Below are positions 45,138 to 53,588 of a DNA stretch of 64,000 nucleotides, piece by piece. Both the position numbers and the translations under genes were made by a program. Position 1 is the first letter of the stretch; each line of letters begins with the position of its first letter. The stretch is from CAVVYV01 sp963818205 (GTDB taxonomy: Bacteria; Actinomycetota; Thermoleophilia; Solirubrobacterales; 70-9): the NCBI GenBank assembly GCA_963818205.1, contig CAWFRG010000014.1, positions 186,001-250,000 on the forward strand, written 5' to 3'. The notes below the pieces were generated by a model that was not told the DNA's origin, ran no database searches, and saw nothing but the letters and a program-made list of their open reading frames with translations.

Positions 45138-45903
45138 GCCTGATTCGGTTCAGTCGTCGGTCGACGGCCAGGTCGCTCTCTGCCGCCTCAACCGCCCCGA
45201 GGCTCGCAACGCCCTCTCGCCCGAGCTGCGCCAGGAGCTGGTCGAGGCGGTCTCCGGGTTCGACGCCGACGAGGACGTCCACTGCATCGTGATCGCCGGC
45301 GACGACGAGGCGTTCGCGGCCGGAGCCGACGTCAAGGCGCTGAGCGAGCACCGGATCGGCGACGAGCTCAGCCCCACCGAGTCCTTCTGGCGCCGGATGG
45401 CCTCGGTCCGGACCCCGATGGTCGCCGCCGTCTCGGGCTGGGCGCTGGGCGGCGGCTGCGAGCTGGCACTGCTCTGCGACATGATCGTCGCCTCCGAGAG
45501 CGCCGAGTTCGGCCAGCCGGAGATCACCCTGGCGATCATTCCCGGCGGCGGAGGGACCCAGCGCCTGGCGAGGGCGATCGGCAAGGCGCGGGCGATGGAG
45601 CTGGTGCTGACAGGTCGACGCTTCGACGCGAAGGAGGCCCATGCGATGGGGCTGGTCAACCAGGTGACCGGCAATCGCGAGTGGCTGGACAAGGCGATGG
45701 AGCTGGCGCAGGTGATCGCCCGCCGGCCGCCGCTGGCCGCGAGGCTCGCGAAGGAGGCGATCCTGACGGCGGAGGAGACCGGGCTGACCGCCGGGGTCGA
45801 GGCCGAGCGCCGCCTGTTCGGCGTCGCGATGGCGACCGAGGACCGGGTCGAGGCGATGCAGGCCTTCCTGGAGAAGCGCCGCCCCGACTTCCACGGCCGC
45901 TAG
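45129..45903 (+). CDS. Enoyl-CoA hydratase, apparent one-base insertion after codon 2
   Basis: Crotonase-fold enzyme hydrating enoyl-CoA. The frame reads EPDSVQSSVDGQVALCRLNR, PEARNALSPELRQELVEAV, oxyanion AAGADVKAL, catalytic region GWALGGGCELALLCDMIVAS and EFGQPEITLAIIPGGGGTQR. In the database-like frame no start codon exists. ATG AGC at 45129 has a GGAGGAG site nine bases upstream and would join in frame if the T at about 45135 were absent (MS-EPDSVQ). I therefore infer an indel. GTG 45289 would lose a third of the protein. Confidence 0.85.
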
Positions 45904-45911
45904 TCCGGCGC

Positions 45912-47126
45912 GTGGCGAAGCTCGAGCGAATCGGGATCGCCGGCGCCGGGACGATGGGCGCCGGAATCGCCCAGGCCGCGGTCCTCGGCGGGCTGGAGAC
46001 CGTGATCCAGGATCCCGACGCAGCGGCTCTCGAGAAGGGAGTCGCGCGGCTCCGCGAGGGGCTCGCCAAGGGCGCCGAGCGCGGGCGCTGGAGCGAGGAC
46101 GACGCCGCCCGCGCCCTCGATCGCCTCACCCGGGGCGGCACCGAGATCGAGTCGCTGGCCGGGTGCGATCTGGTGATCGAGGCGGCGCCCGAGGATCTGG
46201 AGCTGAAGCGGAAGCTGTTCGCGGCCCTCGCCGAAGCCTGCGGCCCCGAGACGGTGCTGGCGACCAATACCTCGTCGCTCTCGGTGACCGCGATCGCCGC
46301 CTCCACCCCGGAGCCCGAGCGGGTGGTCGGGATGCACTTCTTCAACCCGCCGGCGCTGATGGAGCTGGTCGAGGTTGTCGCCGGGGACGACAGCTCCGCC
46401 GCCGCGATCGAGGCCGCGACCGAGGTCACCCGGCGGATGGGCAAGACCCCGATCCGCGCTCGCGACTCGGTCGGCTTCGTCGGCAACCGCTGCCTGCGCC
46501 CGTTCACCCTCGAGGCCCTGCGGATGCTCGGCGAGGGGATCGGCTCCCACGAGGAGATCGACCGGGTCTACCGGCTCGCCGGCGGCTTCCGGATGGGGCC
46601 ATTCGAGCTCATCGACCTGATCGGCGTCGACGTCAACTTCGCCGTCGCCCGCTCGTTCTACGAGCAATCCTTCGGCGAGCCGCGCTGGCGCCCCCATCCG
46701 ATCCAGGCGCGGATGGTCGCGGCCGGCCGGTTGGGCCGGAAGAGCGGCCGCGGCTTCTACTCCTATGCGGGAGAGCGGCACCGCGAGCCCGACCCCGAGG
46801 TCGAGGGCGATCCCCCGCTCTTCGACGAGGGAGAGCAGGAGCGGGTCGCCGGGCCGCTCGCCCCGCCGATCCTCAGCCGCCTCGGCGCTCAGATCGCCAA
46901 CGAGGCCTGCTTCGCGCTCGGCGAGCGGGTCGCCACCGCCGAGGACATCGACACGGCGATGCGGCTGGGCTTCAACTGGCCGCTCGGGCCGCTCGAGTGG
47001 GGCGAGCGGCTGGGCTGGGCCCGCGCCGTGGGCACGCTCGAGGAGCTGCGCGAGACCCACGGGGAGCCCTACCGCCCGGCGCTGGTGCTTCGCCGGTTCG
47101 GCGCCGGCGACGCCTTCGGGGGCTGA
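45912..47126 (+). CDS. 3-hydroxyacyl-CoA (3-hydroxybutyryl-CoA) dehydrogenase
   Basis: 404 aa, GTG start. NAD loop ERIGIAGAGTMGAGIAQAAV. Catalytic region GMHFFNPPALMELVEVVAGD with the His, and GFVGNRCLRPFTLEALRMLG. A second 3HCDH C-terminal domain follows (ILSRLGAQIANEACFALGER, DIDTAMRLGFNWPLGPLEWG). Double C-terminal domains occur in FadB2/PaaH types. Next to the hydratase, so the pair performs steps 2 and 3 of beta-oxidation. Confidence 0.95.
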   Translation: MAKLERIGIAGAGTMGAGIAQAAVLGGLETVIQDPDAAALEKGVARLREGLAKGAERGRWSEDDAARALDRLTRGGTEIESLAGCDLVIEAAPEDLELKRKLFAALAEACGPETVLATNTSSLSVTAIAASTPEPERVVGMHFFNPPALMELVEVVAGDDSSAAAIEAATEVTRRMGKTPIRARDSVGFVGNRCLRPFTLEALRMLGEGIGSHEEIDRVYRLAGGFRMGPFELIDLIGVDVNFAVARSFYEQSFGEPRWRPHPIQARMVAAGRLGRKSGRGFYSYAGERHREPDPEVEGDPPLFDEGEQERVAGPLAPPILSRLGAQIANEACFALGERVATAEDIDTAMRLGFNWPLGPLEWGERLGWARAVGTLEELRETHGEPYRPALVLRRFGAGDAFGG

Positions 47127-47191
47127 CGGGACAACGCCTTGCAGCAGAGAGGAAAAGGCCTGCGGCAAGCGCAAGCGCGAAGCGCTAGGCG

Positions 47192-48202
47192 CTAGCGGGA
47201 GGCGCCTTCGACCGCGGCGATGATCTCGCCGGTCTGGGTACCCCAGTGCTCCTCGGGAGCGGGGGGCATGTCGCGGAGGAACCACTCGGCGTCGAGCGCA
47301 CCCTTGGTGCCGGACCCGGCGGCGGTCACCGCCTGTCGGTAGGTGCTGTCGACCAGGTCGCCGACCGCGAAGACACCCTTGAGGCTGGTCTTGGTCGAGG
47401 GCTCCTGGGCGACGACGTAGCCCTCGTCGTCGAGGTCGACCTGACCCTTGACCAGCTCGGAGAGAGGCTTGTGGCCGATCGCGACGAATGCCGCCCCGAC
47501 CTCGAGCTCCCTCTGCTCGCCGGTCTCGGCGTTCTCGAGGGCGATCTTGGCGATCTTGCCGTCGTCACCGGCGACGAACTCCTTCGGCACGTACGGAGTG
47601 AGGAACTCGATGTTGTCCTTGCTCCGGGCGCGCTCCTGCATGATCTTCGAGGCGCGGTAGTCGTCGCGGCGGTGGACGCTGGTCAGCTTGTCGGCGAACT
47701 TGGAGACGAAGATCGAGTCCTCCATCGCCGAGTCGCCGCCGCCGATCACGGCGACGTCCTCGCCCTTGAAGAAGGCGCCGTCGCAGACCCCGCAGGTGGA
47801 GACGCCGCGGCCCTGAAGCTCCATCTCGCCGGGGATCCCGAGCCGCTTCGGCTCGGCACCCATCGAGAGGATCACAGCCTTTGCCTGGTAGGTGTCCTTG
47901 CCGACCTTCACGGTCTGGATCCCACCGTCGGTGAGCTCGACCTCGGTGACGTCGTCGGTGATGAAGCGGGTGCCGAAGCGCTCGGCCTGGGCCCGGAACT
48001 CATTCATCATCTCCGGCCCCATGACGCCCTCGAGGTAGCCGGGGTAGTTCTCGACCTCAGTTGTGTTCTGGAGCTGGCCGCCCCACCGGAAGCCCTCGAT
48101 CACCAGGGGCTCGAGCTCGGCGCGGGCGGCGTAGAGCGCAGCGGTGTAGCCGGCGGGCCCGCCGCCGATGATGATCAGGTTTTCGATCCGCTTCTCGTTC
48201 AT
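47192..48202 (-). CDS. trxB: Thioredoxin-disulfide reductase
   Basis: FAD/NADPH flavoenzyme that reduces thioredoxin. 336 aa. FAD loop IIIGGGPAGYTAALYAARAE, redox-active CGVC in RGVSTCGVCDGAFFKGEDVA (many homologues have CATC), NADPH loop VAVIGGGDSAMEDSIFVSKF, and GVFAVGDLVDSTYRQAVTAA. AAAGGAAGCG precedes ATG. No trxA lies next to it. Confidence 0.96.
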   Translation of the reverse strand: MNEKRIENLIIIGGGPAGYTAALYAARAELEPLVIEGFRWGGQLQNTTEVENYPGYLEGVMGPEMMNEFRAQAERFGTRFITDDVTEVELTDGGIQTVKVGKDTYQAKAVILSMGAEPKRLGIPGEMELQGRGVSTCGVCDGAFFKGEDVAVIGGGDSAMEDSIFVSKFADKLTSVHRRDDYRASKIMQERARSKDNIEFLTPYVPKEFVAGDDGKIAKIALENAETGEQRELEVGAAFVAIGHKPLSELVKGQVDLDDEGYVVAQEPSTKTSLKGVFAVGDLVDSTYRQAVTAAGSGTKGALDAEWFLRDMPPAPEEHWGTQTGEIIAAVEGASR

Positions 48203-48327
48203 CGCTTCCTTTCGCGGAGGCTATCGGGATAGTCCGGTGGTGCTTTTCTGGCCGCCGAATATGCCGGGCCCTGCTTCTTACTTCACTTTTTATAGTAGCG
48301 CGGCCGTGGCCCACTTCGGCCCCGTGA

Positions 48328-49551
48328 TCAGGGTCTGGCCGGGGCCGCCTCCCCCACCCCGACCCGTTCGGCGGGAGCGCTGCGGCCCTCGGCCTGCCAG
48401 CGCTGAACCGTCTTCCGGAGCTGGAAGAAGGCGATGATCCCGGGCGGGATCGGGAGCCAGAAGGCGATCACCCGGTAGGTGAGGACGGCCGCGAACACCT
48501 CCTCACTGGGCAGCCCGAAGAGGACGAAGGCGCCGATCATCCCCGCGTCGACCGCGCCGACGCCGCCCGGAGCGAAGGGGATGAGGTTGGCGAGCATGCC
48601 AAGGAAGAAGCCCTGGACCACCACCCCGAGAGGCACCGAGACATTGAAGGCGTGGAAGCTCGCCCAGAGGATCGCGATGTTTGCCGCCCAGAAGCCGATC
48701 GCCCCACCGACTGCGAGCGCTCCACTGCTCGGGTGACGAACGAAGGCGATCGCGGTCCGGGTGCCCTGGGCGAGGGTGGCGGGCGCGGTTCCCAGCCGCT
48801 GCGCGATCGCGCCGAAGCGGCCCGATGTCTGCCGCGCGATTCGCCGCTCGATGTCGTCCGGCAGCAGCGCCATCAGCAGGAAGACCACGATCACCACGGC
48901 CGAGAGCGCGGCGGGAATGATCGTCCCCGACAGCGGCGCTTCCCCGGAGAGGACCCCCGTTCGCAGCAGGACCCCGAAGACGATCAGAGCCACCATGTAG
49001 ACCGAGTAGAGGAGGACGAGGAAGGCGACCATCCGGCAGGCCGCCTGGCGCCGCTCCATCCCCGCCTTCCGCAACGCCCAGTAGGTGAGGACAATGCCGC
49101 CGGCGCCGCCCGCCGAGAAGAGCCGCGTCGCCGCCAGCCCGGCCATCGTGATCTGATAGCTCTCGTTCCAGCGGAGGTGGATCACCTTCTCGCCGACGAC
49201 GCCGCGGAAGAGGGCAACGTAGGCGGCGAAGGCAACCAGGTTGAAGGCGATCCCGATGCCGATCCAGAGAGAGTCGCCGTCCCCGATGCTGTCGAGCGCC
49301 CCCTCCAGGCCGACCACCCTCGGGAAGAGGACGTAGATCGCGACCACCAGGAGGATGACCGCGACGAAGGTCTCGACCAGTCGCTTCGGGTCGGCGAAGA
49401 AGCTCGGCTCCGCCTCGTCGGCCATCTGCCGAGAGGTCTCCTCCGCGGTCGCGGGCCCCTTCTTGGGGGGCGGACCATCGACAGAGCGCCGCCCATCGCC
49501 GAGCTTCGGCTCGTCGAAATCTGAAGCGCTTTCTGGGCGCTCCTCCCTCAC
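48328..49551 (-). CDS. Lysylphosphatidylglycerol-synthase-like transmembrane protein (UPF0104/flippase-like)
   Basis: About 407 aa. A hydrophilic N-terminus of about 65 residues is followed by roughly eight helices. The family block LIPFAPGGVGAVDAGMIGAF and FRGVVGEK-like loop are present; the catalytic LPG-synthase domain is absent. Often found in actinobacterial mannan or lipid-linked pathways. It follows the PAP2 gene in the same direction, suggesting a shared lipid role (inference). GTG 49551 chosen as start. Confidence 0.8.
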   Translation of the reverse strand: MREERPESASDFDEPKLGDGRRSVDGPPPKKGPATAEETSRQMADEAEPSFFADPKRLVETFVAVILLVVAIYVLFPRVVGLEGALDSIGDGDSLWIGIGIAFNLVAFAAYVALFRGVVGEKVIHLRWNESYQITMAGLAATRLFSAGGAGGIVLTYWALRKAGMERRQAACRMVAFLVLLYSVYMVALIVFGVLLRTGVLSGEAPLSGTIIPAALSAVVIVVFLLMALLPDDIERRIARQTSGRFGAIAQRLGTAPATLAQGTRTAIAFVRHPSSGALAVGGAIGFWAANIAILWASFHAFNVSVPLGVVVQGFFLGMLANLIPFAPGGVGAVDAGMIGAFVLFGLPSEEVFAAVLTYRVIAFWLPIPPGIIAFFQLRKTVQRWQAEGRSAPAERVGVGEAAPARP

Positions 49552-49573
49552 CCGGTAATCCTCGCAAACCCTC

Positions 49574-50524
49574 CTATTCGGCCGCGATCCGCTCCAGTCG
49601 CTGCAAACCACGACTCACGGCCTGGGCGAGCGGCTCGGCGGCACGCTCGCCGCGGCGGACCGCCACAACCAGCGCCGCGCCCGCGATCAGGTCGACCACG
49701 TAGTGCTCGCCGAGGTAGACGAGCCCGAAGCCGAGCGCCCCGGCGTACGCCCAGCCGGCCGCCCCCTCGACCGGCCCCGCCTCGGTCAGGAGGATCGCCG
49801 CCATCAGCGAGGCGGCGAAATGAAGCGAGGGCATCGCCGCCCATGGGTTGCCCCCGAGGAAGTTGTAGAGGGGCTCCCATGAGCGCCCCCATTGCTCCTC
49901 GCCGACCTCGACCATGATCCGCCGGACCTTCTCGTCCGTGTGCCCCTCCTCGTAGGCCCACCAGGGGGGCGCGGTCGGCACCGCCCAGTAGACCGCGCAG
50001 CCGAGATCGAAGACCGCGGACATCTGGCGGGCCGAGCGAGGGAAGCGGTCGGGGTGACGGGCGAGGATCCAGGCAAGGGCGCTGTGGGGCTCGATGAACC
50101 AGACCCAGTGGACCCAGGCGAGGGTGCGGTCGAGGACGTTCGCCCGGCCGAGCCCGGCGAGGGCCCGCTGCAGGCGCACGTTCGGGAGCTCGCCGCCCCC
50201 GAGAGCGAGGTCCGCCCTGATCGGGTAGTCGATCCGAAGCCGCTGCCGGAGCAGATCGGGGTCGTCGTGCGGGAGGTCCTTGGCGTTGAGGAATCCCCAC
50301 ATCTGGAGGGCGTAGAGCGCAGCGTCGCGGCCTCGGGTTCGCGGGCGCAGCACCGCCAGCGCCGGCGGTCCGGCGGCGGCTGCGCCGAGGGTCACGGCGG
50401 CGGGCAGCCGCAGTTTCTTCCTCACCAGGGGCACGGCGATCGCCGCGGCCAGAGCGGCGGCCGCGACTCCCTTGACCAGGGGTCGCAGGGTCGAGCGGCG
50501 AGGCGATTCGCTGGCCCGGTACAA
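49574..50524 (-). CDS. PAP2-superfamily phosphatase/transferase (IPC-synthase-like)
   Basis: 316 aa, multi-pass. The phosphatase signature has PWAAMPSLHFAASLMAAILL (SLH motif) and LVYLGEHYVVDLIAGAALVV (GEHYVVD, the final H/D pair). Upstream VHWVWFIEPHSALAW resembles the AUR1-like subgroup. Likely acts on phospholipid head groups. Neighbouring flippase-like gene supports membrane-lipid metabolism. Confidence 0.85.
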   Translation of the reverse strand: MYRASESPRRSTLRPLVKGVAAAALAAAIAVPLVRKKLRLPAAVTLGAAAAGPPALAVLRPRTRGRDAALYALQMWGFLNAKDLPHDDPDLLRQRLRIDYPIRADLALGGGELPNVRLQRALAGLGRANVLDRTLAWVHWVWFIEPHSALAWILARHPDRFPRSARQMSAVFDLGCAVYWAVPTAPPWWAYEEGHTDEKVRRIMVEVGEEQWGRSWEPLYNFLGGNPWAAMPSLHFAASLMAAILLTEAGPVEGAAGWAYAGALGFGLVYLGEHYVVDLIAGAALVVAVRRGERAAEPLAQAVSRGLQRLERIAAE

Positions 50525-50618
50525 GGCCGCGGACTATAGGTCGGCGGCCGCCGACCAGGGCAAGCCCGGATTCACGTCCGCATCCATGTGAGGTGCGGCT
50601 CGGCCGAGCACGCCTGAG

Positions 50619-53531
50619 CTAGCTCGGCCTGGTCAGCGCCTCGAGGGGGATGAGGAAGGACTCGTAGGGGGCCCCGACCCCCTGCTGGAGGCCGATCTCG
50701 CAGGTGCGGTTGCTGCAGATGTAGGCGTCGTGCTCCCGGCCCGCCAGCTCCGCCGACTCCTCCGCGGTCGCCGCGGCGGTGAGCTCGGGATGGAGCAGCC
50801 CGCGGTCCCCCGCCATCCCGCAGCAGGTGGCCCGGATCGGGATCGTGACCTCGTCGGCGATCGCCCCCGCGATCTCCTGAAGCTGATCGGTGAGGCCGAG
50901 GTGGCGGGTCGCGCAGGTCGGGTGGATGGCGACCGAACGCAGGCGCCGCTCCAGCTCGAGCTTCGGCATCAACCGCCCGTGAGCCCAGGCGACCGAGTCG
51001 AGGATCTCGAGCTTGGCGTGCCGCTCGGCGTTCTCCTCGGTGAGGAAAGGCACGACCTCCTCGCTCAGCCCGAGCGCGCAGGAGCTGGCGTCGATCACGA
51101 CCGGCAGCTCCCCCTCGCCGCTCCAGCGCCAGAGCGCCTCGACCGTCCGGTTCGTCATCAGCTCGGCACCCTCCCGGTAGCCCTTCGAGATCCAGGGGAC
51201 GCCGCAGCAATGGCCGGCGGCGTCCTCGGGGATCCAGACCGGCAGCCCGGCCCTCGCCGACACCTCCACCAAAGCCTCCTGCAACCCGGGGCCGGCGCCG
51301 TCGCCACGGGGCCGGCCGAAGATCCGGTTGACGCAGGCCGGCAGGTAGACGGCGGCCGCCCCCTCCCGCGAGGTCTCGGGTGGCTCGGAGGGGGCGGGCA
51401 GGGGCATGTTCCGCGGCCAGGAGGGGACCAGCTCGTCGCTGAGCAGCGTCCGGACGGCGCCGGCGCCGCCGCGGAACGCGGGCCCCGCCACCCGGCCGGC
51501 CCGCAGCGAGCCACGCGCCAGCCGTTCGACCGCGGCCCAGCGCTCGGCCAGGCGGCGGCCGCGACGCTCGGAGCGCGGCGTCCGCTGGCGCCGGCGGAAC
51601 TCCTTGATCAGCTTGCCGCTGTCGATCGCGACCGGGCAGGCGATCTCGCAGGTGCCGTCGGCGGCGCAGGTCTCGAGCCCGTCGTACTCGTACTGCTCGA
51701 GCAGCGCCCGCTGCACCGGGGCGCCGGCCGCCTGGCGGGCGATCTCGCGGCGAATCAGGATTCGCTGCCGCGGCGTCGTCGTCAGGTCCCGGCTGGGGCA
51801 GACCGGCTCGCAGAAGCCGCACTCGACGCAGGCGTTCGCCACCTCCTCGATCTCCGGGGTCGTCTTCAGGTTGCGGAGGTGGACGCCCGCGTCGCGGTTG
51901 AGCACCACGCCAGGAGCCAGCGCGCCCTCGGGATCGGCGAGCCGCTTCACCCGCCACATCAGCTCGGTCGCCTTCGTCCCCCACTCCCGCTCCACGTACG
52001 GGGCCATGTTCAGGCCGGTGCCGTGCTCGGCCTTCAGCGAGCCGTCGTATTTGTCGAGGATCACCTCGACCAGCCCGGCCATGAAGTGCTCGTAGCGCTC
52101 GATGTCCTCGGGCTTGGAGAAGTCGGGGGTGAGCATGAAGTGGAGGTTCCCCGCCGACGTATGGCCGGCGACCCCGGTGAGGAAGCCGTGCTCGCCGAGC
52201 AGCGCCTGGATGTCGCGGGCCGACTCGGCAATCCGGGCCGGCGGCACGCAGACGTCCTCGATGATCAGCGCGGTGCCGGGCGGGCGCAACTTGCCGATCA
52301 GGCCGTGGAGGCCCTCCCGCACCGTCCAGGCGACCTCGATCCGCCGCGGGTCGCGGGTGAAGTCCGGCTCGCGGATCAGCTCGTGCTCCTTGAGGATCTC
52401 CTCGGCCTCAGTGACCTGGCGATCGAGGTCAGCGTCGGTCTCCGCCCCGAACTCGACCAGCAGCGCCGCCGACTCCGGCGGCAGCTCCATCCAGTCCTGC
52501 GGCGCGCCGGCGATGTTCTGGCTGGCGACCATCAGCGCCGGAGCGACCATCAGCTCGACCGCGGTGGCGCCGGCGGCGACCAGCGCGGGGACCGGCTCGG
52601 TCGCCGACTCGATGCCGTCGAAGTGAAGCCAGGAGACCGTGGTCCGGGCCGGGAGGGGCACGGTCTCGAAGACGGCCTCGGCGATGAACGCCAGCGTCCC
52701 CTCCGAGCCGATCAGCAGGCGCCTGAAGATCTCCACGGGCTCATCGGCGTCGAGAAAGGCGCAGAGCCGGTAACCGGTGGTGTTCTTGATCTCGAACTTC
52801 CTCCGGATCCGCTCCGAGAGCTCCCCGTCCGAGCGGATCTGGTCGCGAATCTCGGCCAGCCCTCGAGCAAGCTCGGGCTCGGCCGCGGCGAAGCGCGCGG
52901 CGGCGCCCGGCGATGCGGTGTCGATCACCGTCCCCGAGGGGAGGACGAAGGTCAGCGAGCGAACGGTGCTGTAGGAGTCGGCGACCACGCCGCAGCGCAT
53001 CCCGCCGGAGTTGTTGGCGACCACCCCGCCGACGCAGGCGATGTCGGTGCTCGCCGGGTCGGGGCCGAGCTTCCGGCCGTACGGAGCGAGGACCCGGTTG
53101 GCGTGGCCGAGGATCGTCCCGGGACGGACCCGAGCCCGCAGGCCCCCATCGAGGACCTCGATCCCGCGCCAGTGGCGGCGGACGTCCACGAGAATGCCGT
53201 CGCCCTGGGCCTGGCCGCTGAGACTGGTGCCGCCGGCCCGCAGGGTCACCGGGATCCCTGAGCGGCGGCCGTAGGCGACCACCTTGGAGACGTCGTCAGC
53301 ATCGCGGGCCATCACGACCGCCTTCGGCAGCAGCCGGTAGGGGCTGGCGTCGGAGGCGTAGCGGACCAGGTCGAGCACCCGGGTCAGCACCGTGTCTTCG
53401 CCGAGCAGCGCGGTCAGCTCGCTCCGCAGCGGCTCCGGTGTGCCGCTCGCGAGCTCGTCCGGCACCCGGTCGGCGGCCGGCTCTCCATCCTCCGGGGCGA
53501 TCCGCTGCGGATCGGGTGCGAGCAGCTCCAC
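50619..53531 (-). CDS. FAD-linked oxidase with 4Fe-4S and CCG domains (D-2-hydroxy-acid dehydrogenase-like)
   Basis: 970 aa. The N-terminal PCMH-type FAD domain has VTLRAGGTSLSGQAQGDGIL and IACVGGVVANNSGGMRCGVV. A FAD-oxidase C domain is in the middle (MAGLVEVILDKYDGSLKAEH, GTGLN). Two 4Fe-4S clusters follow: CVECGFCEPVCPSRD and CAADGTCEIACPV. Two CCG domains end it: AAGHCCGVPWISKGY and IRATCCGMAGDRGLLHPELT. This is the layout of glycolate/D-lactate (GlcD-GlcF fusion, Dld-II type) dehydrogenases passing electrons to quinone. The neighbouring MdlC-like decarboxylase suggests an aromatic 2-hydroxy acid substrate (inference). Confidence 0.9.
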   Translation of the reverse strand: MELLAPDPQRIAPEDGEPAADRVPDELASGTPEPLRSELTALLGEDTVLTRVLDLVRYASDASPYRLLPKAVVMARDADDVSKVVAYGRRSGIPVTLRAGGTSLSGQAQGDGILVDVRRHWRGIEVLDGGLRARVRPGTILGHANRVLAPYGRKLGPDPASTDIACVGGVVANNSGGMRCGVVADSYSTVRSLTFVLPSGTVIDTASPGAAARFAAAEPELARGLAEIRDQIRSDGELSERIRRKFEIKNTTGYRLCAFLDADEPVEIFRRLLIGSEGTLAFIAEAVFETVPLPARTTVSWLHFDGIESATEPVPALVAAGATAVELMVAPALMVASQNIAGAPQDWMELPPESAALLVEFGAETDADLDRQVTEAEEILKEHELIREPDFTRDPRRIEVAWTVREGLHGLIGKLRPPGTALIIEDVCVPPARIAESARDIQALLGEHGFLTGVAGHTSAGNLHFMLTPDFSKPEDIERYEHFMAGLVEVILDKYDGSLKAEHGTGLNMAPYVEREWGTKATELMWRVKRLADPEGALAPGVVLNRDAGVHLRNLKTTPEIEEVANACVECGFCEPVCPSRDLTTTPRQRILIRREIARQAAGAPVQRALLEQYEYDGLETCAADGTCEIACPVAIDSGKLIKEFRRRQRTPRSERRGRRLAERWAAVERLARGSLRAGRVAGPAFRGGAGAVRTLLSDELVPSWPRNMPLPAPSEPPETSREGAAAVYLPACVNRIFGRPRGDGAGPGLQEALVEVSARAGLPVWIPEDAAGHCCGVPWISKGYREGAELMTNRTVEALWRWSGEGELPVVIDASSCALGLSEEVVPFLTEENAERHAKLEILDSVAWAHGRLMPKLELERRLRSVAIHPTCATRHLGLTDQLQEIAGAIADEVTIPIRATCCGMAGDRGLLHPELTAAATAEESAELAGREHDAYICSNRTCEIGLQQGVGAPYESFLIPLEALTRPS

Positions 53532-53540
53532 GGCTTAATT

Positions 53541-53582
53541 AAACGGGTTGCTCCTCGGCTTCGCCTGCGGAGCACCCTCGCA
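53541..53582 (+). repeat. REP-like dispersed palindrome, copy B
   Basis: 42 bp, differing from copy A (8474-8515) at two positions. It lies in the 57-bp gap between the decarboxylase stop and the dehydrogenase start, next to a TTAATTAA sequence unusual for this GC content. Confidence 0.8.
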
Positions 53583-53588
53583 TCAGGC

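Noticed and set aside
50730..53261. 843-codon plus-strand open frame
   Set aside because: Antisense shadow of the FAD/4Fe-4S oxidoreductase, whose domains are all in order on the minus strand.
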